A stretch of DNA of 64,000 nt. Source: Streptosporangium brasiliense (GTDB taxonomy: Bacteria > Actinomycetota > Actinomycetes > Streptosporangiales > Streptosporangiaceae). The position numbers were made by a program, and so were the translations under genes. The stretch spans positions 1,116,001-1,180,000 of the forward strand of contig NZ_JAUSRB010000002.1 in assembly GCF_030811595.1 (NCBI RefSeq). Direction: 5' to 3'. The notes beneath the pieces were generated by a model that was not told the origin of the DNA, made no database searches, and saw only the letters and a program-made list of their open reading frames with translations. Positions 36,486 to 44,712 of the stretch are shown here, one piece after another (positions within the stretch are counted from its first letter, which is position 1; each line of letters begins with the position of its first letter).

Positions 36486-37402
36486 TGTGCTTGCTCCCCT
36501 ATCAACGTGCCGGCCCCTTCAGCGATCATCTGGGCAGCGAGGTCGCGGCCCAGATCCAGCGGCGCCGAAAGGGTCCCGGCGGTGGACTTGCGCACCGCCT
36601 GCCTGCCGTCGACGGCGACGACAGCGGCGGTCAGAATCAGATTTTGCCCGTCATCGGCCGAATACGCACCCACGGGAGCGGCGCACCCCGCCTCCAGGGC
36701 GTTGAGCACCGCGCGTTCGGCGGTCACCGCGGCGCGGGTGCGGGCGTCGTCGAGCACGCTCAGGAACTCGACGAGGTCGGCCCGGTCGGCCCGGCACTCC
36801 ACGGCCAGCGCGCCCTGGCCGGGGGCCGGGAGCATCTCCTCCACGTCGAAGACCTGGGAGATCTCGGCCTCGCGGCCCAGCCGTCCGAGCCCGGCGGCGG
36901 CCAGCACGACACCCTGCAGCTCACCGGAGGTGACCTTGCCGATCCGGGTGTCGGCGTTGCCGCGGATCGGGACGTAGTCGAGGTCGGGCCGGAGCAGCCT
37001 GAGCTGGGCGACCCGGCGCGGGGACCCCGTGCCGATCTTCGCGCCGGGCGGCAGGTCGGCCAGCTTGACCGCGGCGACCAGGGCGTCCCTGGGATCGTCG
37101 CGCGGCGGGATCGCCGCGATGACCACGCGCGGGTCCTGCGTGGTGGGGAGGTCCTTCAGCGAGTGGACCGCGAAGTCGATCTCGCCCTCGATCAGCTTGT
37201 CGCGCAGCGCGCTGACGAAGACACCCGTCCCGCCGAGCTGGGTGAGGTTGGCCTTGGTGACGTCGCCGAAGGTGGTGACGCCGACGAGCTCGACGGCCCG
37301 GCCGGTCAGCTCGGTGAGCCGGTCGGCGACCAGCCCCGACTGGGTCGTCGCCATGAGGCTGCGCCTGGTGCCCAGCCTGAGCGGCGAGGAGACGTCGCTC
37401 AC
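36482..37402 (-). CDS. hemC: Hydroxymethylbilane synthase (porphobilinogen deaminase)
   Basis: HemC links four porphobilinogens into hydroxymethylbilane. The protein has 306 residues from VSDVSSPLRLGTRRSLMATTQSG. Conserved motifs are DFAVHSLKDLPT, IGTGSPRRVAQL, RGNADTRIGK and LPAPGQGALAVECR, and the dipyrromethane-binding cysteine lies in LNALEAGCAAPVGAYS. The GTG start overlaps the hemA stop by four bases (GTGA) and its stop overlaps hemD, so hemA, hemC and hemD are translated in coupling. Confidence 0.97.
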   Translation of the reverse strand: MSDVSSPLRLGTRRSLMATTQSGLVADRLTELTGRAVELVGVTTFGDVTKANLTQLGGTGVFVSALRDKLIEGEIDFAVHSLKDLPTTQDPRVVIAAIPPRDDPRDALVAAVKLADLPPGAKIGTGSPRRVAQLRLLRPDLDYVPIRGNADTRIGKVTSGELQGVVLAAAGLGRLGREAEISQVFDVEEMLPAPGQGALAVECRADRADLVEFLSVLDDARTRAAVTAERAVLNALEAGCAAPVGAYSADDGQNLILTAAVVAVDGRQAVRKSTAGTLSAPLDLGRDLAAQMIAEGAGTLIGEQAH

Positions 37403-38730
37403 CTGCCCACCCCCTTCTTGGTCGTCCTGGTTGTCTCGGTGTCCGCCCTCTCGATGCTTCTCACCGCGCGCGGGACCTTCGGGTCCAGGTCGAACAGCTC
37501 ACGCAACGCCTCCGCATAATGATCGCCTGCCGGAGACTCCGCGAGCTGTTTGACACGCACGGTGGGCTCATGGAGCAGTTTGTCGACCACGCGCCGGATC
37601 GTCTGCGTGACCTCGTCGCGGACCCGCCCGTCGAGCTCCGGGAGCCGCGCGGTGAGCCGCCCGAGCTCCGCCTCGACCACGTCCGCGGCCTTGGTCCGCA
37701 GCGCGACCACGGTCGGGGTCACCCGCGCGGCGCGCTCGGCCGACAGGTATGCCTCCACCTCGGCGGCGACGATCCGGCGGACGGCGGTGACCGCCTCGGC
37801 GCGCCCGCCGTCGTCGGTGTCCGCGTCGGCCGCGCCGTCCTGCATCGACTCCAGGTCGACGAGGGTGACGCCGGGCAGCCGCCGTACGGCGGGGTCCACG
37901 TCGTGGGGCAGCGCGAGGTCCAGCAGGAACATCTCCCGGGCCGCCACCATGTCGGCGGTGATGACCACGTCGGTGGCGCCGGTGCACGAGATGACGAGGT
38001 CGGCCTCGGCCAGCTCGCGGGTCAGGTCGCCGAACTCGGCGGCCCGGCCGCCCACCGTCTGGGCCAGCCGTACGGCGCGCTCGTGGGTCCGGTTGACCAC
38101 CACGATGTCGGTGACGCCGGCCCGCTGCAGGGTCGCGGCCGACAGGGCGCTCATCGAGCCGGCGCCGACCACCAGGGCGCGCCTGCCCTGGATCGGGCCG
38201 AGTGTGCGCTCGGCGAGGGTGAGCCCCACGCCCACGAGGGAGGCGCCCGCCCGGTCGATCCCGGTCTCGGTGTGGGAACGCTTGCCCACCCGCAGCGCCT
38301 GCTGGACCAGCTCGTTGAGCGTCGGGCCCAGCGTGCCCTGCTCCTGGGCGAGCTTGAGGGCCGTGCGGACCTGGCCGAGGATCTGCCCCTCGCCCAGGAC
38401 CATCGAGTCGAGGCCCGACCCCATCGAGAACAGGTGCTCGACGGCCCGGTCCTCGTAGTGCACGTAGAGGTGGGCCGAGAGCTGCTCCATGGGCACGCCC
38501 GAGTGGACGGACAGCAGCTCGGAGATCGCGGTCACCGCGGCGTGGAAGCGGTCCACGGTGGCGTAGACCTCGACCCGGTTGCAGGTCGAGACGACCATGG
38601 CCTCGGCCACGCAGGCATCCCGCTGGACGGCGTGGAGCAGCTTGACCAGCGCGTCACCGGAGACGGAGACCCGCTCCAGCAGGGCCACCGGAGCGGTCCG
38701 GTGGCTGAGGCCGACGACGAGAACGCTCAT
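37399..38730 (-). CDS. hemA: Glutamyl-tRNA reductase
   Basis: HemA reduces glutamyl-tRNA(Glu) to glutamate-1-semialdehyde with NADPH, the first and usually controlling step of the C5 route. It has 443 residues. The catalytic cysteine is C50 in VVSTCNRVEVYATV; the NADPH site is RALVVGAGSMSALSAATLQRAG; the dimer domain is at the C-terminus. It follows rex after 94 bases that include a hairpin (38774-38796) and is driven, at least in part, from the Rex-controlled promoter. Confidence 0.97.
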   Translation of the reverse strand: MSVLVVGLSHRTAPVALLERVSVSGDALVKLLHAVQRDACVAEAMVVSTCNRVEVYATVDRFHAAVTAISELLSVHSGVPMEQLSAHLYVHYEDRAVEHLFSMGSGLDSMVLGEGQILGQVRTALKLAQEQGTLGPTLNELVQQALRVGKRSHTETGIDRAGASLVGVGLTLAERTLGPIQGRRALVVGAGSMSALSAATLQRAGVTDIVVVNRTHERAVRLAQTVGGRAAEFGDLTRELAEADLVISCTGATDVVITADMVAAREMFLLDLALPHDVDPAVRRLPGVTLVDLESMQDGAADADTDDGGRAEAVTAVRRIVAAEVEAYLSAERAARVTPTVVALRTKAADVVEAELGRLTARLPELDGRVRDEVTQTIRRVVDKLLHEPTVRVKQLAESPAGDHYAEALRELFDLDPKVPRAVRSIERADTETTRTTKKGVGR

Positions 38731-38773
38731 CGGCCTTCCCCGCCTCTCCCCGGACGCGGACGTGCCCGGTCTC

Positions 38774-38796
38774 CCGCGTCGTTTCGAGAGACGCGG
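38774..38796 (-). promoter_or_regulatory. Hairpin between rex and hemA
   Basis: CCGCGTC and GACGCGG pair over seven bases with a nine-base loop in the rex-hemA spacer. It could be an RNA processing or attenuation element that sets different levels for rex and hem products. Weak on its own in GC-rich DNA. Confidence 0.35.
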
Positions 38797-38824
38797 CGAC
38801 CCTGGGCCCGCACCTCGTGCTCGC

Positions 38825-39532
38825 TCACAGGTCCACCGCCTCAGGCCACTCCTCGGCCATCGCAGGCCCCCCAGTCATCCGATCCGTTTTGCGCTGCTCG
38901 TGGAACGCAAGGATCTGCAATTCAATAGATAGGTCGACTTTACGGATATCGACGCCTTCTGGCACGGCAAGTACGACGGGGGCGAAGTTCAGGATGCTGG
39001 TGACCCCAGCGGCGATGACCCGGTCGGCCACCTGCTGGGCCGCCGCCGCCGGCGTCGCGAGCACCACGATCGACACTCCCCGCCGCTTTATCACGGCTTC
39101 CAGCTCGTCGATGTGCTCCACATTCAATCCGGCGATATGGTCGCCCACCACTTCGGGGTCGGCGTCGAGGAGAGCGGCGACCCGGAATCCACGCGAGACG
39201 AACCCGCCGTAGTTGGCAAGTGCACGACCGAGGTTACCCACTCCGACGATGGCAACGGCCCAGTCCTGGGTCAGACCCAGCTCGCGGGAGATCTGGTAGA
39301 TGAGGTATTCGACGTCGTAGCCGACCCCGCGGGTGCCGTAGGAGCCCAGGTGGGACAGGTCCTTGCGGAGCTTGGCCGAGTTGACCCCGGCCGCCACGGC
39401 AAGATCCTCCGAGCTCACGGTCGCCAGACCCCGCTCGGCCATGCCGTTCAGCGCGCGCAGGTAGAGCGGCAGCCGGGCGACGGTCGCCTCGGGGATGCCA
39501 CGTTCACGGGCTTGGGACAGACGGCGGATCAC
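38825..39532 (-). CDS. rex: Redox-sensing transcriptional repressor Rex
   Basis: Rex senses the NADH/NAD ratio; NADH releases it from DNA and switches on respiration genes. The 235-residue protein has the winged helix domain (PEATVARLPLYLRALNGMAERGLATVSSEDLAVAAGVNSAKLRKDLSHLGSYGTRGVGY) and the Rossmann domain (VGVGNLGRALANYGGF), with the domain-swap helix LDLSIELQILAFHEQRK at the end. The GTG at 39532 starts the product VIRRLSQARERGIPEATV. A Rex operator lies 89 bases upstream, so it is autoregulated as in S. coelicolor, where rex-hemACD is a known operon. A second operator in this window is at menJ. Confidence 0.96.
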   Translation of the reverse strand: MIRRLSQARERGIPEATVARLPLYLRALNGMAERGLATVSSEDLAVAAGVNSAKLRKDLSHLGSYGTRGVGYDVEYLIYQISRELGLTQDWAVAIVGVGNLGRALANYGGFVSRGFRVAALLDADPEVVGDHIAGLNVEHIDELEAVIKRRGVSIVVLATPAAAAQQVADRVIAAGVTSILNFAPVVLAVPEGVDIRKVDLSIELQILAFHEQRKTDRMTGGPAMAEEWPEAVDL

Positions 39533-39620
39533 GTGCCGGAGCTCCAGGGGGACAGGCGGCCGGCGCGGCCCGGACGCGACGGATGACGAGGTGAGGCCAC
39601 TGTCATTCAGGTTAGTCCCT

Positions 39621-39638
39621 TTGTGAACCGGTGCACAA
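39621..39638. promoter_or_regulatory. Rex operator (ROP) upstream of rex-hemACD
   Basis: TTGTGAACCGGTGCACAA fits TTGTG-N8-CACAA with the outer five bases on both sides intact; only one inner pair is off. It sits 89 bases before the rex start, next to the probable promoter. Autoregulation of rex by such a site is established in Streptomyces; binding here is inferred. Confidence 0.88.
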
Positions 39639-39822
39639 AGTGGGGGCCGGCGGCGCCGCCGCGGCGCTGACGGTGCGTGTCCTCCCCGTCGCTCCTCCGA
39701 CTACGGAGAGATCACTCTCCCGGTGCCAGCAGCGTAACCTGCCGCGCTCTCGATGGCTTTCTCCCTGATTGCGGAAGGGGAGATCGCCGGTACATGCCCG
39801 CGACTCGGCTACCGTGACGGGC

Positions 39823-40071
39823 ATGGCACCGCAGGACCACCGCATCACGTTGCTCGGCAAGCCCGGCTGTCACCTGTGCGACGACGCTCGAACGGTGATC
39901 GAGCGGGTCGCCACGGAGCTGGGCGTCCCCTGGGAGGAGCGCGACATCACCGCCTCCGAGGAGGACCAGGCCCGATACTGGGAGATGATCCCGGTCACCC
40001 TCGTCGACGGCGTCCAGCACGACTTCTGGCGCGTCGACGAGAACCGCCTGCGCGCCGCGCTCAGAGCCTGA
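39823..40071 (+). CDS. Glutaredoxin-family protein
   Basis: An 82-residue thioredoxin-fold protein, MAPQDHRITLLGKPGCHLCDDARTVIERV. The redox motif is CHLC, and the cis-proline is in EMIPVTLVDG. Such small glutaredoxin-like proteins sit next to hemA in many actinobacteria (Rv0508 in M. tuberculosis, from memory); the partner is unknown, possibly thiol repair in the heme or cytochrome route. It is divergent from rex and its last 11 bases overlap the convergent 7-TM/ABM gene. The ribosome site is weak; starts further upstream at 39769 or a GTG at 39814 are possible. Confidence 0.85.
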   Translation: MAPQDHRITLLGKPGCHLCDDARTVIERVATELGVPWEERDITASEEDQARYWEMIPVTLVDGVQHDFWRVDENRLRAALRA

Positions 40072-41818
40072 AGGCCGTCGGGAGCGGCATCACCTTCGCG
40101 GCGTTCACATTGAGCTCGATCACGTTGGTGGCCAGCACCATGTTCTGCCGCTCGCTGACGAAACGCTCCACGTGCGGCTGGCGCTGGTGGTCGGAGTAGG
40201 CGACCTCGTCGCGGTAGAGCTCGTAGATGATGCGCTGGAGCGGGGCCGACTTCACCGAGTGGCACACGTAGATGAGCGTGTCGGGCTCGGAGTGGCGGAC
40301 GGCCTCAAGCGTCTCCTCGGCCAGCCGGTCGAACCGCTCCCCGCTGCCGTCGATCAGGGTGAACACGGTCAGCAGGCCGAAGATGCTGGGGGACGGGCGG
40401 GAGGAGCCGCCCGGCTGCTCGGCCGCGGCGCCCGGATAGCCGGGCCCGGCCGCCTGCGGGCCGCCGCGCCCCAGGTCGGGGCCCTGGCCGTAACCGGGGG
40501 CGCCGCCGAGGCCGCGGTCCGGGGCCTGGCCGTAACCGGCCGTGCCGTGTCCGGGGGCGCCGTGTCCGGGGGCGCCCTGACCGTATCCGGAGGATGTGCC
40601 GAACGCCTGGTCGGCGGGCATCGGCTGGAGGCTGCCGCCCGGCTGGGTGCCGTAGGCCGCGTCGGGTCTGGCGAACTCCCCGGTGCTGGGACCGGCGGCC
40701 CTGCCGGCTCCGCCCGGCCCGCCGGGGCCCGTGTGCCTGCCGTACTCGTTGGCCGGGATGTCGTACTCGCCGGTCGCCTGGCCGGCCGGCGCCATCCCGA
40801 ACTGGCCGGTCACCGGGGGCGGCTGGGTGTATTCGCCGCCCCCGGGCCGGCCGGGGGACGGCATGCCGTACTCGCCGGCCATGAAGGTGCCGGTGGCGGG
40901 GCCGCCGAACGGATCGCCCTGGGCGGGAGGCTGCTGCATGCGTGCCGCGTAGTCGACCTCCTGCTCGCCCGCGCGGTATTCGGCCACCAGGTCGCCGAGG
41001 CCCGAGCGCCGGGACGGCTCCTCGGGCAGCGCCCGGCGGCGGCCGGCGACCTGCACGTCCCGGGGCGGATCGGTGGCCGCGCGGCGGCCGGCCGGCCGGC
41101 GCTCCTCCCAGCCGTCGTCCGGCTCGTCGTCCTCGTCGTCCTCGTCCTCGTAGGGCGCGAGCGGGCGGAGCACGACGTACCAGACCGCGGCGGCGGTGAC
41201 GCACAGCAGGAGCGCGGTGAACATCCCCGGGACCGTGAAGCTCACGGCTCCGAGCAGGGCCAGGCCCGTCGGACCGAGTGCCAGAAGCGCGTGCATGTTG
41301 TCGGCGTCGTAGTCGTCGCCCCCGCGCCAGCGCAGGACCGCGAACGCGATGCCGGCCAGCAGGACGAGCGCGACGGCCAGGTGGACGGCCCCGAGCAGGT
41401 AGGTCGGCGGCAACCCCCAGTAGTTCCTGCCGGGCAGCGTCTTGGAGAACGCCGTGTCCAGCCGGAGCGGGTCGACCATCATGATCACCGCGGCGACGAC
41501 GGTGAACGCGGTCCCCAGCAGCCAGGAGGCGAACCTGGCGCTGGACTTGCGCGCCAGGAGCTGGACCACTCCGACGGCCAGCCAGAGCGGGGCGAGCAGC
41601 GAGCCGGTCAGCTGGTAAATCCGGAATGTGGCCGACCCAAATCCCACTAAATGACCGGTACCGATCACTCCGAGTGACAGGCAGAGCGCCGCCGTCGTAA
41701 TGCTCCAGGCGATCAGCCAGCCTTTGGGCTCCTCGCGGAGACGGCCGACGAGGGCGACTGTGGCAATGGCGGCGAGCAGCGCACCGGCAAAGGCGATGAC
41801 AGCGACGAGGACTTCCAT
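40061..41818 (-). CDS. 7-TM membrane protein fused to ABM (monooxygenase-like) domain
   Basis: A 585-residue protein with three parts. Residues 1-230: seven membrane helices (MEVLVAVIAFAGALLAAIATVALVG to MFTALLLCVTAAAVWYVVLRP). Residues about 230-480: an acidic stretch then a disordered Gly/Pro/Tyr/Gln linker with short repeats such as GEYGMPSPG, GQFGMAP, GAPGHGAPGHG and GYGQ. Residues 485-585: an antibiotic-biosynthesis-monooxygenase (ABM) dimeric barrel, with FGLLTVFTLIDGSGERF and YRDEVAYSDHQRQPHVERFV. ABM proteins include YgiN quinol and IsdG heme monooxygenases. The site beside rex/hem suggests quinone or heme chemistry, unproven. The ATG at 41818 starts right at the first helix. Divergent from bldN. 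Confidence 0.75.
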   Translation of the reverse strand: MEVLVAVIAFAGALLAAIATVALVGRLREEPKGWLIAWSITTAALCLSLGVIGTGHLVGFGSATFRIYQLTGSLLAPLWLAVGVVQLLARKSSARFASWLLGTAFTVVAAVIMMVDPLRLDTAFSKTLPGRNYWGLPPTYLLGAVHLAVALVLLAGIAFAVLRWRGGDDYDADNMHALLALGPTGLALLGAVSFTVPGMFTALLLCVTAAAVWYVVLRPLAPYEDEDDEDDEPDDGWEERRPAGRRAATDPPRDVQVAGRRRALPEEPSRRSGLGDLVAEYRAGEQEVDYAARMQQPPAQGDPFGGPATGTFMAGEYGMPSPGRPGGGEYTQPPPVTGQFGMAPAGQATGEYDIPANEYGRHTGPGGPGGAGRAAGPSTGEFARPDAAYGTQPGGSLQPMPADQAFGTSSGYGQGAPGHGAPGHGTAGYGQAPDRGLGGAPGYGQGPDLGRGGPQAAGPGYPGAAAEQPGGSSRPSPSIFGLLTVFTLIDGSGERFDRLAEETLEAVRHSEPDTLIYVCHSVKSAPLQRIIYELYRDEVAYSDHQRQPHVERFVSERQNMVLATNVIELNVNAAKVMPLPTAFRL

Positions 41819-42021
41819 GGTGTCTCCAATGCTGCCGGACATTACCCCCTAACCGGTAGCCGAACTGGTAGTCGGCTCCTCGGTCCGGCCAGAAACTACC
41901 GGCCCCACACCGTATCGACCGATTACCCCTAGTCACGACGTTACGAAGTGGATTGTGGAATTTCCTGTTCATTTCTAGAGTGAGCGAGCACGCCGCACCC
42001 CCTCCCCCACAGGGATACCGG

Positions 42022-42666
42022 ATGCCAGACACGTGGCCATTCGCCGGGCCTGTCCCCACCGCTTCCGGGGCGGCCCAGCCTGTCCGCAGAAATGAGCTCG
42101 CCGCCCGCGAGGACGCCTCGGAGGATCTCCGGAGGCTCGTTCTGCGTGCCAAAACGGGAGACACGGACGCGTTTGGCACGCTCTACGACCGCTATCTCGA
42201 CCTCGTCTACCGCTACATCTACTTCCGGGTCGGATCCCACCCGCTGGCCGAGGACCTCACGAGCGAGACCTTCCTGCGCGCGCTCCGCCGGATCGCCGAC
42301 TTCACCTGGCAGGGACGCGACTTCGGAGCCTGGCTCGTGACGATCGCCAGGAACCTGATCACCGACCACTTCAAATCCGGCAGGTACCGGCTTGAGGTCT
42401 CGACGGCCGAGGTGATCGACACCCCGCTCGACGGCCCGCACATCCCGGAGAACGCCGTCGTCACCGCAATGATCAGCGATCGGGTGCTCAGCGCCGTCCG
42501 CGATCTCGGCCCCGAGCAGCAGGAGTGCGTGGTCCTGCGCTTCCTGCACGGCATGTCGCTGGCGGAGACCGCGCTCATCATGGGCAAGAAGAGCGGGGCG
42601 ATCAAGGCGCTGCAGTTCCGGGCGATCCGGGCGCTCGCCCGCGCACTCCCCTCGGACCTCAGCTGA
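42022..42666 (+). CDS. bldN: ECF sigma factor, BldN type
   Basis: A 214-residue ECF sigma factor. Region 2 is DAFGTLYDRYLDLVYRYIYFRVGSHPLAEDLTSETFLRALRRIADFTWQGRDFGAWLVTIARNLITDHFKSGRYRLE; region 4 is LGPEQQECVVLRFLHGMSLAETALIMGKKSGAIKALQFRAIRALARAL. Sequence and the next gene (RsbN-type anti-sigma) identify it as BldN, which controls chaplin/rodlin and other aerial growth genes in Streptomyces. The ATG at 42022 has AGGGA six bases upstream; GTG 41980 and TTG 41953 would add a short N-terminal extension like the pro-sequence of S. coelicolor BldN, so the start is uncertain. Confidence 0.88.
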   Translation: MPDTWPFAGPVPTASGAAQPVRRNELAAREDASEDLRRLVLRAKTGDTDAFGTLYDRYLDLVYRYIYFRVGSHPLAEDLTSETFLRALRRIADFTWQGRDFGAWLVTIARNLITDHFKSGRYRLEVSTAEVIDTPLDGPHIPENAVVTAMISDRVLSAVRDLGPEQQECVVLRFLHGMSLAETALIMGKKSGAIKALQFRAIRALARALPSDLS

Positions 42667-42704
42667 CCTTGGCCGCCATGCCGGATTCCGATGGCGACGT
42701 ACCG

Positions 42705-42733
42705 CGTAACCTGGCGCGCCGAGCCCTCGTTAG
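42705..42733 (+). promoter_or_regulatory. Candidate BldN-dependent promoter of rsbN
   Basis: CGTAAC at 42705-42710 followed after 17 bases by CGTTAG at 42728-42733 resembles the BldN promoter form CGTAAC-N16-CGTTGA (recalled from Streptomyces). The -10 lies 47 bases before the rsbN start. Activation of the anti-sigma gene by its own sigma factor is known for Streptomyces rsbN. Confidence 0.5.
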
Positions 42734-42780
42734 GCAAGTGACAACGATGGATCGTGAGCTGGGGGCGGCAGGGAGCGTTC

Positions 42781-43452
42781 ATGGGTAAGTGGCTGCCCGG
42801 GATCTCACGGAGATCGCAGGCGCGCATCCAGAACCGCGTGACGAGGCTCGGCTCCCGGATGGGAGGCGGTCCCCGTCCGGAGTTCCGCTCCGCGCTCCGC
42901 GACCGCCTCATGGACGCCTCCGGCCAGGACGGCCCGCCCGCCGAACGGCCCGCCCCGGCACGGCCGAGGCCGCGCCCGGGTCCGCTGGCCCGGTTCCTGA
43001 GCCTGGGCCTGGCGGCCACGATGGTCCTGGCGGGCCTGGCGACCTACCGGTCGATGCCGGGAGACACGCTCTACCCGCTCAAGCGCGCCGCCGAGAGCAC
43101 GCTGTTCCACCTGAGCACCGACGACGCCGAACGGGCGGGCCGCTCCTTCGACTACGCCGAGACCCGCGCCCACGAGGTCGAGGAGCTCCTCGGCGCCACC
43201 CGGCGCCAGAGCGACCTCATCGAGGAGACCCTCCAGGCCATGGAGGACACCACCCGCTCCGCGGTCACCTCCCTGACCCGGGTGCGGCGCCGCGACGCGA
43301 AAAGCGACGCCAGGAGCACGGGCCGGCTCAAGCGCTTCGTCCAGAAGCAGCGCAACCAGATCGAGGGGATGCTCCCCAAGATGGACGTCGAGGAACGGCG
43401 CAGGGCCAACGGCTATCTCAACTACATCGAGGGCCTGGCCCCGCCCGGATGA
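42781..43452 (+). CDS. rsbN: Anti-sigma factor RsbN-like (DUF5667) membrane protein
   Basis: A 223-residue protein with one membrane helix (FLSLGLAATMVLAGLATYRSM, about residues 72-92). The cytoplasmic N-terminus should bind sigma BldN; the outer part matches DUF5667, MPGDTLYPLKRAAESTLFHLSTDDAERAGRSFDYAETRAHEVEELL, which is helical. RsbN of Streptomyces has the same layout and the same place downstream of bldN. The ATG at 42781 has GGGAG before it. A 114-base spacer from bldN holds a candidate BldN promoter. Confidence 0.88.
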   Translation: MGKWLPGISRRSQARIQNRVTRLGSRMGGGPRPEFRSALRDRLMDASGQDGPPAERPAPARPRPRPGPLARFLSLGLAATMVLAGLATYRSMPGDTLYPLKRAAESTLFHLSTDDAERAGRSFDYAETRAHEVEELLGATRRQSDLIEETLQAMEDTTRSAVTSLTRVRRRDAKSDARSTGRLKRFVQKQRNQIEGMLPKMDVEERRRANGYLNYIEGLAPPG

Positions 43453-43537
43453 AGACCTTCGCACATGCGAGACATCACCTTCCGCTAACGCGATGTACAC
43501 CGATTTCACCCACCTGTGCCAGTTAAGCTGAGGTGCT

Positions 43538-44404
43538 ATGAAGCGGCTGATACGACGGCGGGGCGGACCGGAGATAGCCGGAGAGGTGGCGGCCGCGGCA
43601 GCGGTCGCGATGCCGATGGCCGATCCCGACCCGACCGCCGCCGCTTTCTTCGACGTCGACAACACCATGATGCGCGGGGCCTCCATCTACCACTTCGCGC
43701 GGGGCCTGGCCTCGCGGGGGCTGTTCACCACCAAGGACCTGGTCAAGTTCGCGCTCGGCCAGGCGGTGTTCCGGGTCCGCGGCGACGAGAACCCCGAGCA
43801 CATCGCCCAGGCCAGGGAGACCGCGCTGGCGTTCGTGGCAGGCAGCAGGGTCGAAGACATCGTCCGCCTGGGCGAGGAGATCTTCGACGAGGCCATGGCC
43901 GACCGGATCTGGCCGGGCACCCGCGCCCTCGCGCAGAGCCACCTGGACGCCGGTCAGCGCGTCTGGCTGGTCACCGCGACCCCGGTGGAGCTCGCCCGCG
44001 TGATCGCCCAGCGCCTCGGCCTGACCGGCGCACTCGGCACCGTCTCCGAGACCGTCGACGGCGTCTACACCGGCCGCCTGGTCGGCGACCTGCTCCACGG
44101 CCCCGCCAAGGCCGAGGCGGTCCGGGCGCTGGCCCGCCGGGAGGGGCTCGACCTGTCGCGCTGCTCGGCCTACAGCGACTCGGCCAACGACCTGCCGCTG
44201 CTCTCCCTGGTCGGCAACGCCGTCGCGATCAACCCCGACGGCGAGCTGCGTGACCACGCCCGGGAGAACAAGTGGGACATCAAGGACTTTCGCACCGGGC
44301 GTAAGGCCACCATGGTCGCCCTGCCCATCGCCGCGGGCGCCGGAGCCGTCGCCGGTGGCGTGGCCGCCGCCGTCGCCCTGCGCCGCCTCTACCGCGCCAA
44401 GTGA
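43538..44404 (+). CDS. HAD-IB family phosphatase (SerB-like)
   Basis: A 288-residue phosphatase of the HAD-IB subfamily. Motif I is FFDVDNTMM (D39, D41), motif [13 protein letters not shown], the lysine is in GPAKAEAVR and motif III is [18 protein letters not shown]. The C-terminus has a membrane-like helix ([25 protein letters not shown]) followed by RRLYRAK, so it may be anchored at the membrane. Related to SerB1 of M. tuberculosis (Rv0505c by position, from memory), which sits in the same gene order; whether it acts on phosphoserine or a lipid-related phosphate is open, the acyltransferase nearby hinting at the latter. Confidence 0.9.
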   Translation: MKRLIRRRGGPEIAGEVAAAAAVAMPMADPDPTAAAFFDVDNTMMRGASIYHFARGLASRGLFTTKDLVKFALGQAVFRVRGDENPEHIAQARETALAFVAGSRVEDIVRLGEEIFDEAMADRIWPGTRALAQSHLDAGQRVWLVTATPVELARVIAQRLGLTGALGTVSETVDGVYTGRLVGDLLHGPAKAEAVRALARREGLDLSRCSAYSDSANDLPLLSLVGNAVAINPDGELRDHARENKWDIKDFRTGRKATMVALPIAAGAGAVAGGVAAAVALRRLYRAK

Positions 44405-44597
44405 GCCCGGCGGCCACCGCCCGGCACTCCAGGTGAACCCGGCGGCCACCGCCCGGCGGCTCCAGACGAGCCCGGTCACCACCACCCGAAACCCAAGTGC
44501 CCCCGGCCACCGCCGCCCGACGGCTCCAGACGAGCCCGGCGGCCACCGCCCGGGGACTCCAGGCGAGCCCGGCCACCACCGCCCCGCGGCCCTCCGG
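44404..44597. repeat. Degenerate tandem repeat, about six units of 31-33 bp
   Basis: Six units follow each other, each with the core AGCCCGGCGGCCACCGCCCGG followed by a CTCCAGACG-type end. Units start near 44404, 44437, 44469, 44502, 44533 and 44566. The array begins on the last base of the HAD stop codon. Two shorter repeats come right after: CCGTCCAGCGTCCCGGGTG twice (44602-44659) and CGGCACCACAGAAC twice (to 44698). The whole 308-base spacer to the convergent hydrolase gene is repeat-like and holds no gene. Confidence 0.75.
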
Positions 44598-44712
44598 TTG
44601 ACCGTCCAGCGTCCCGGGTGACCGCCCACGGCCCGGATGGCCGTCCAGCGTCCCGGGTGGGCACCCGGCACCACAGAACAGAGCGGCACCACAGAACGGA
44701 TGAGCGCCGCCC

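Noticed and set aside
39730..39760. CGTAAC as another BldN promoter
   Set aside because: No CGTT-type -10 at 16-17 bases downstream.
44404..44597. Repeat array as a CRISPR
   Set aside because: Units are adjacent and degenerate with no unique spacers of constant length, and there are no cas genes.
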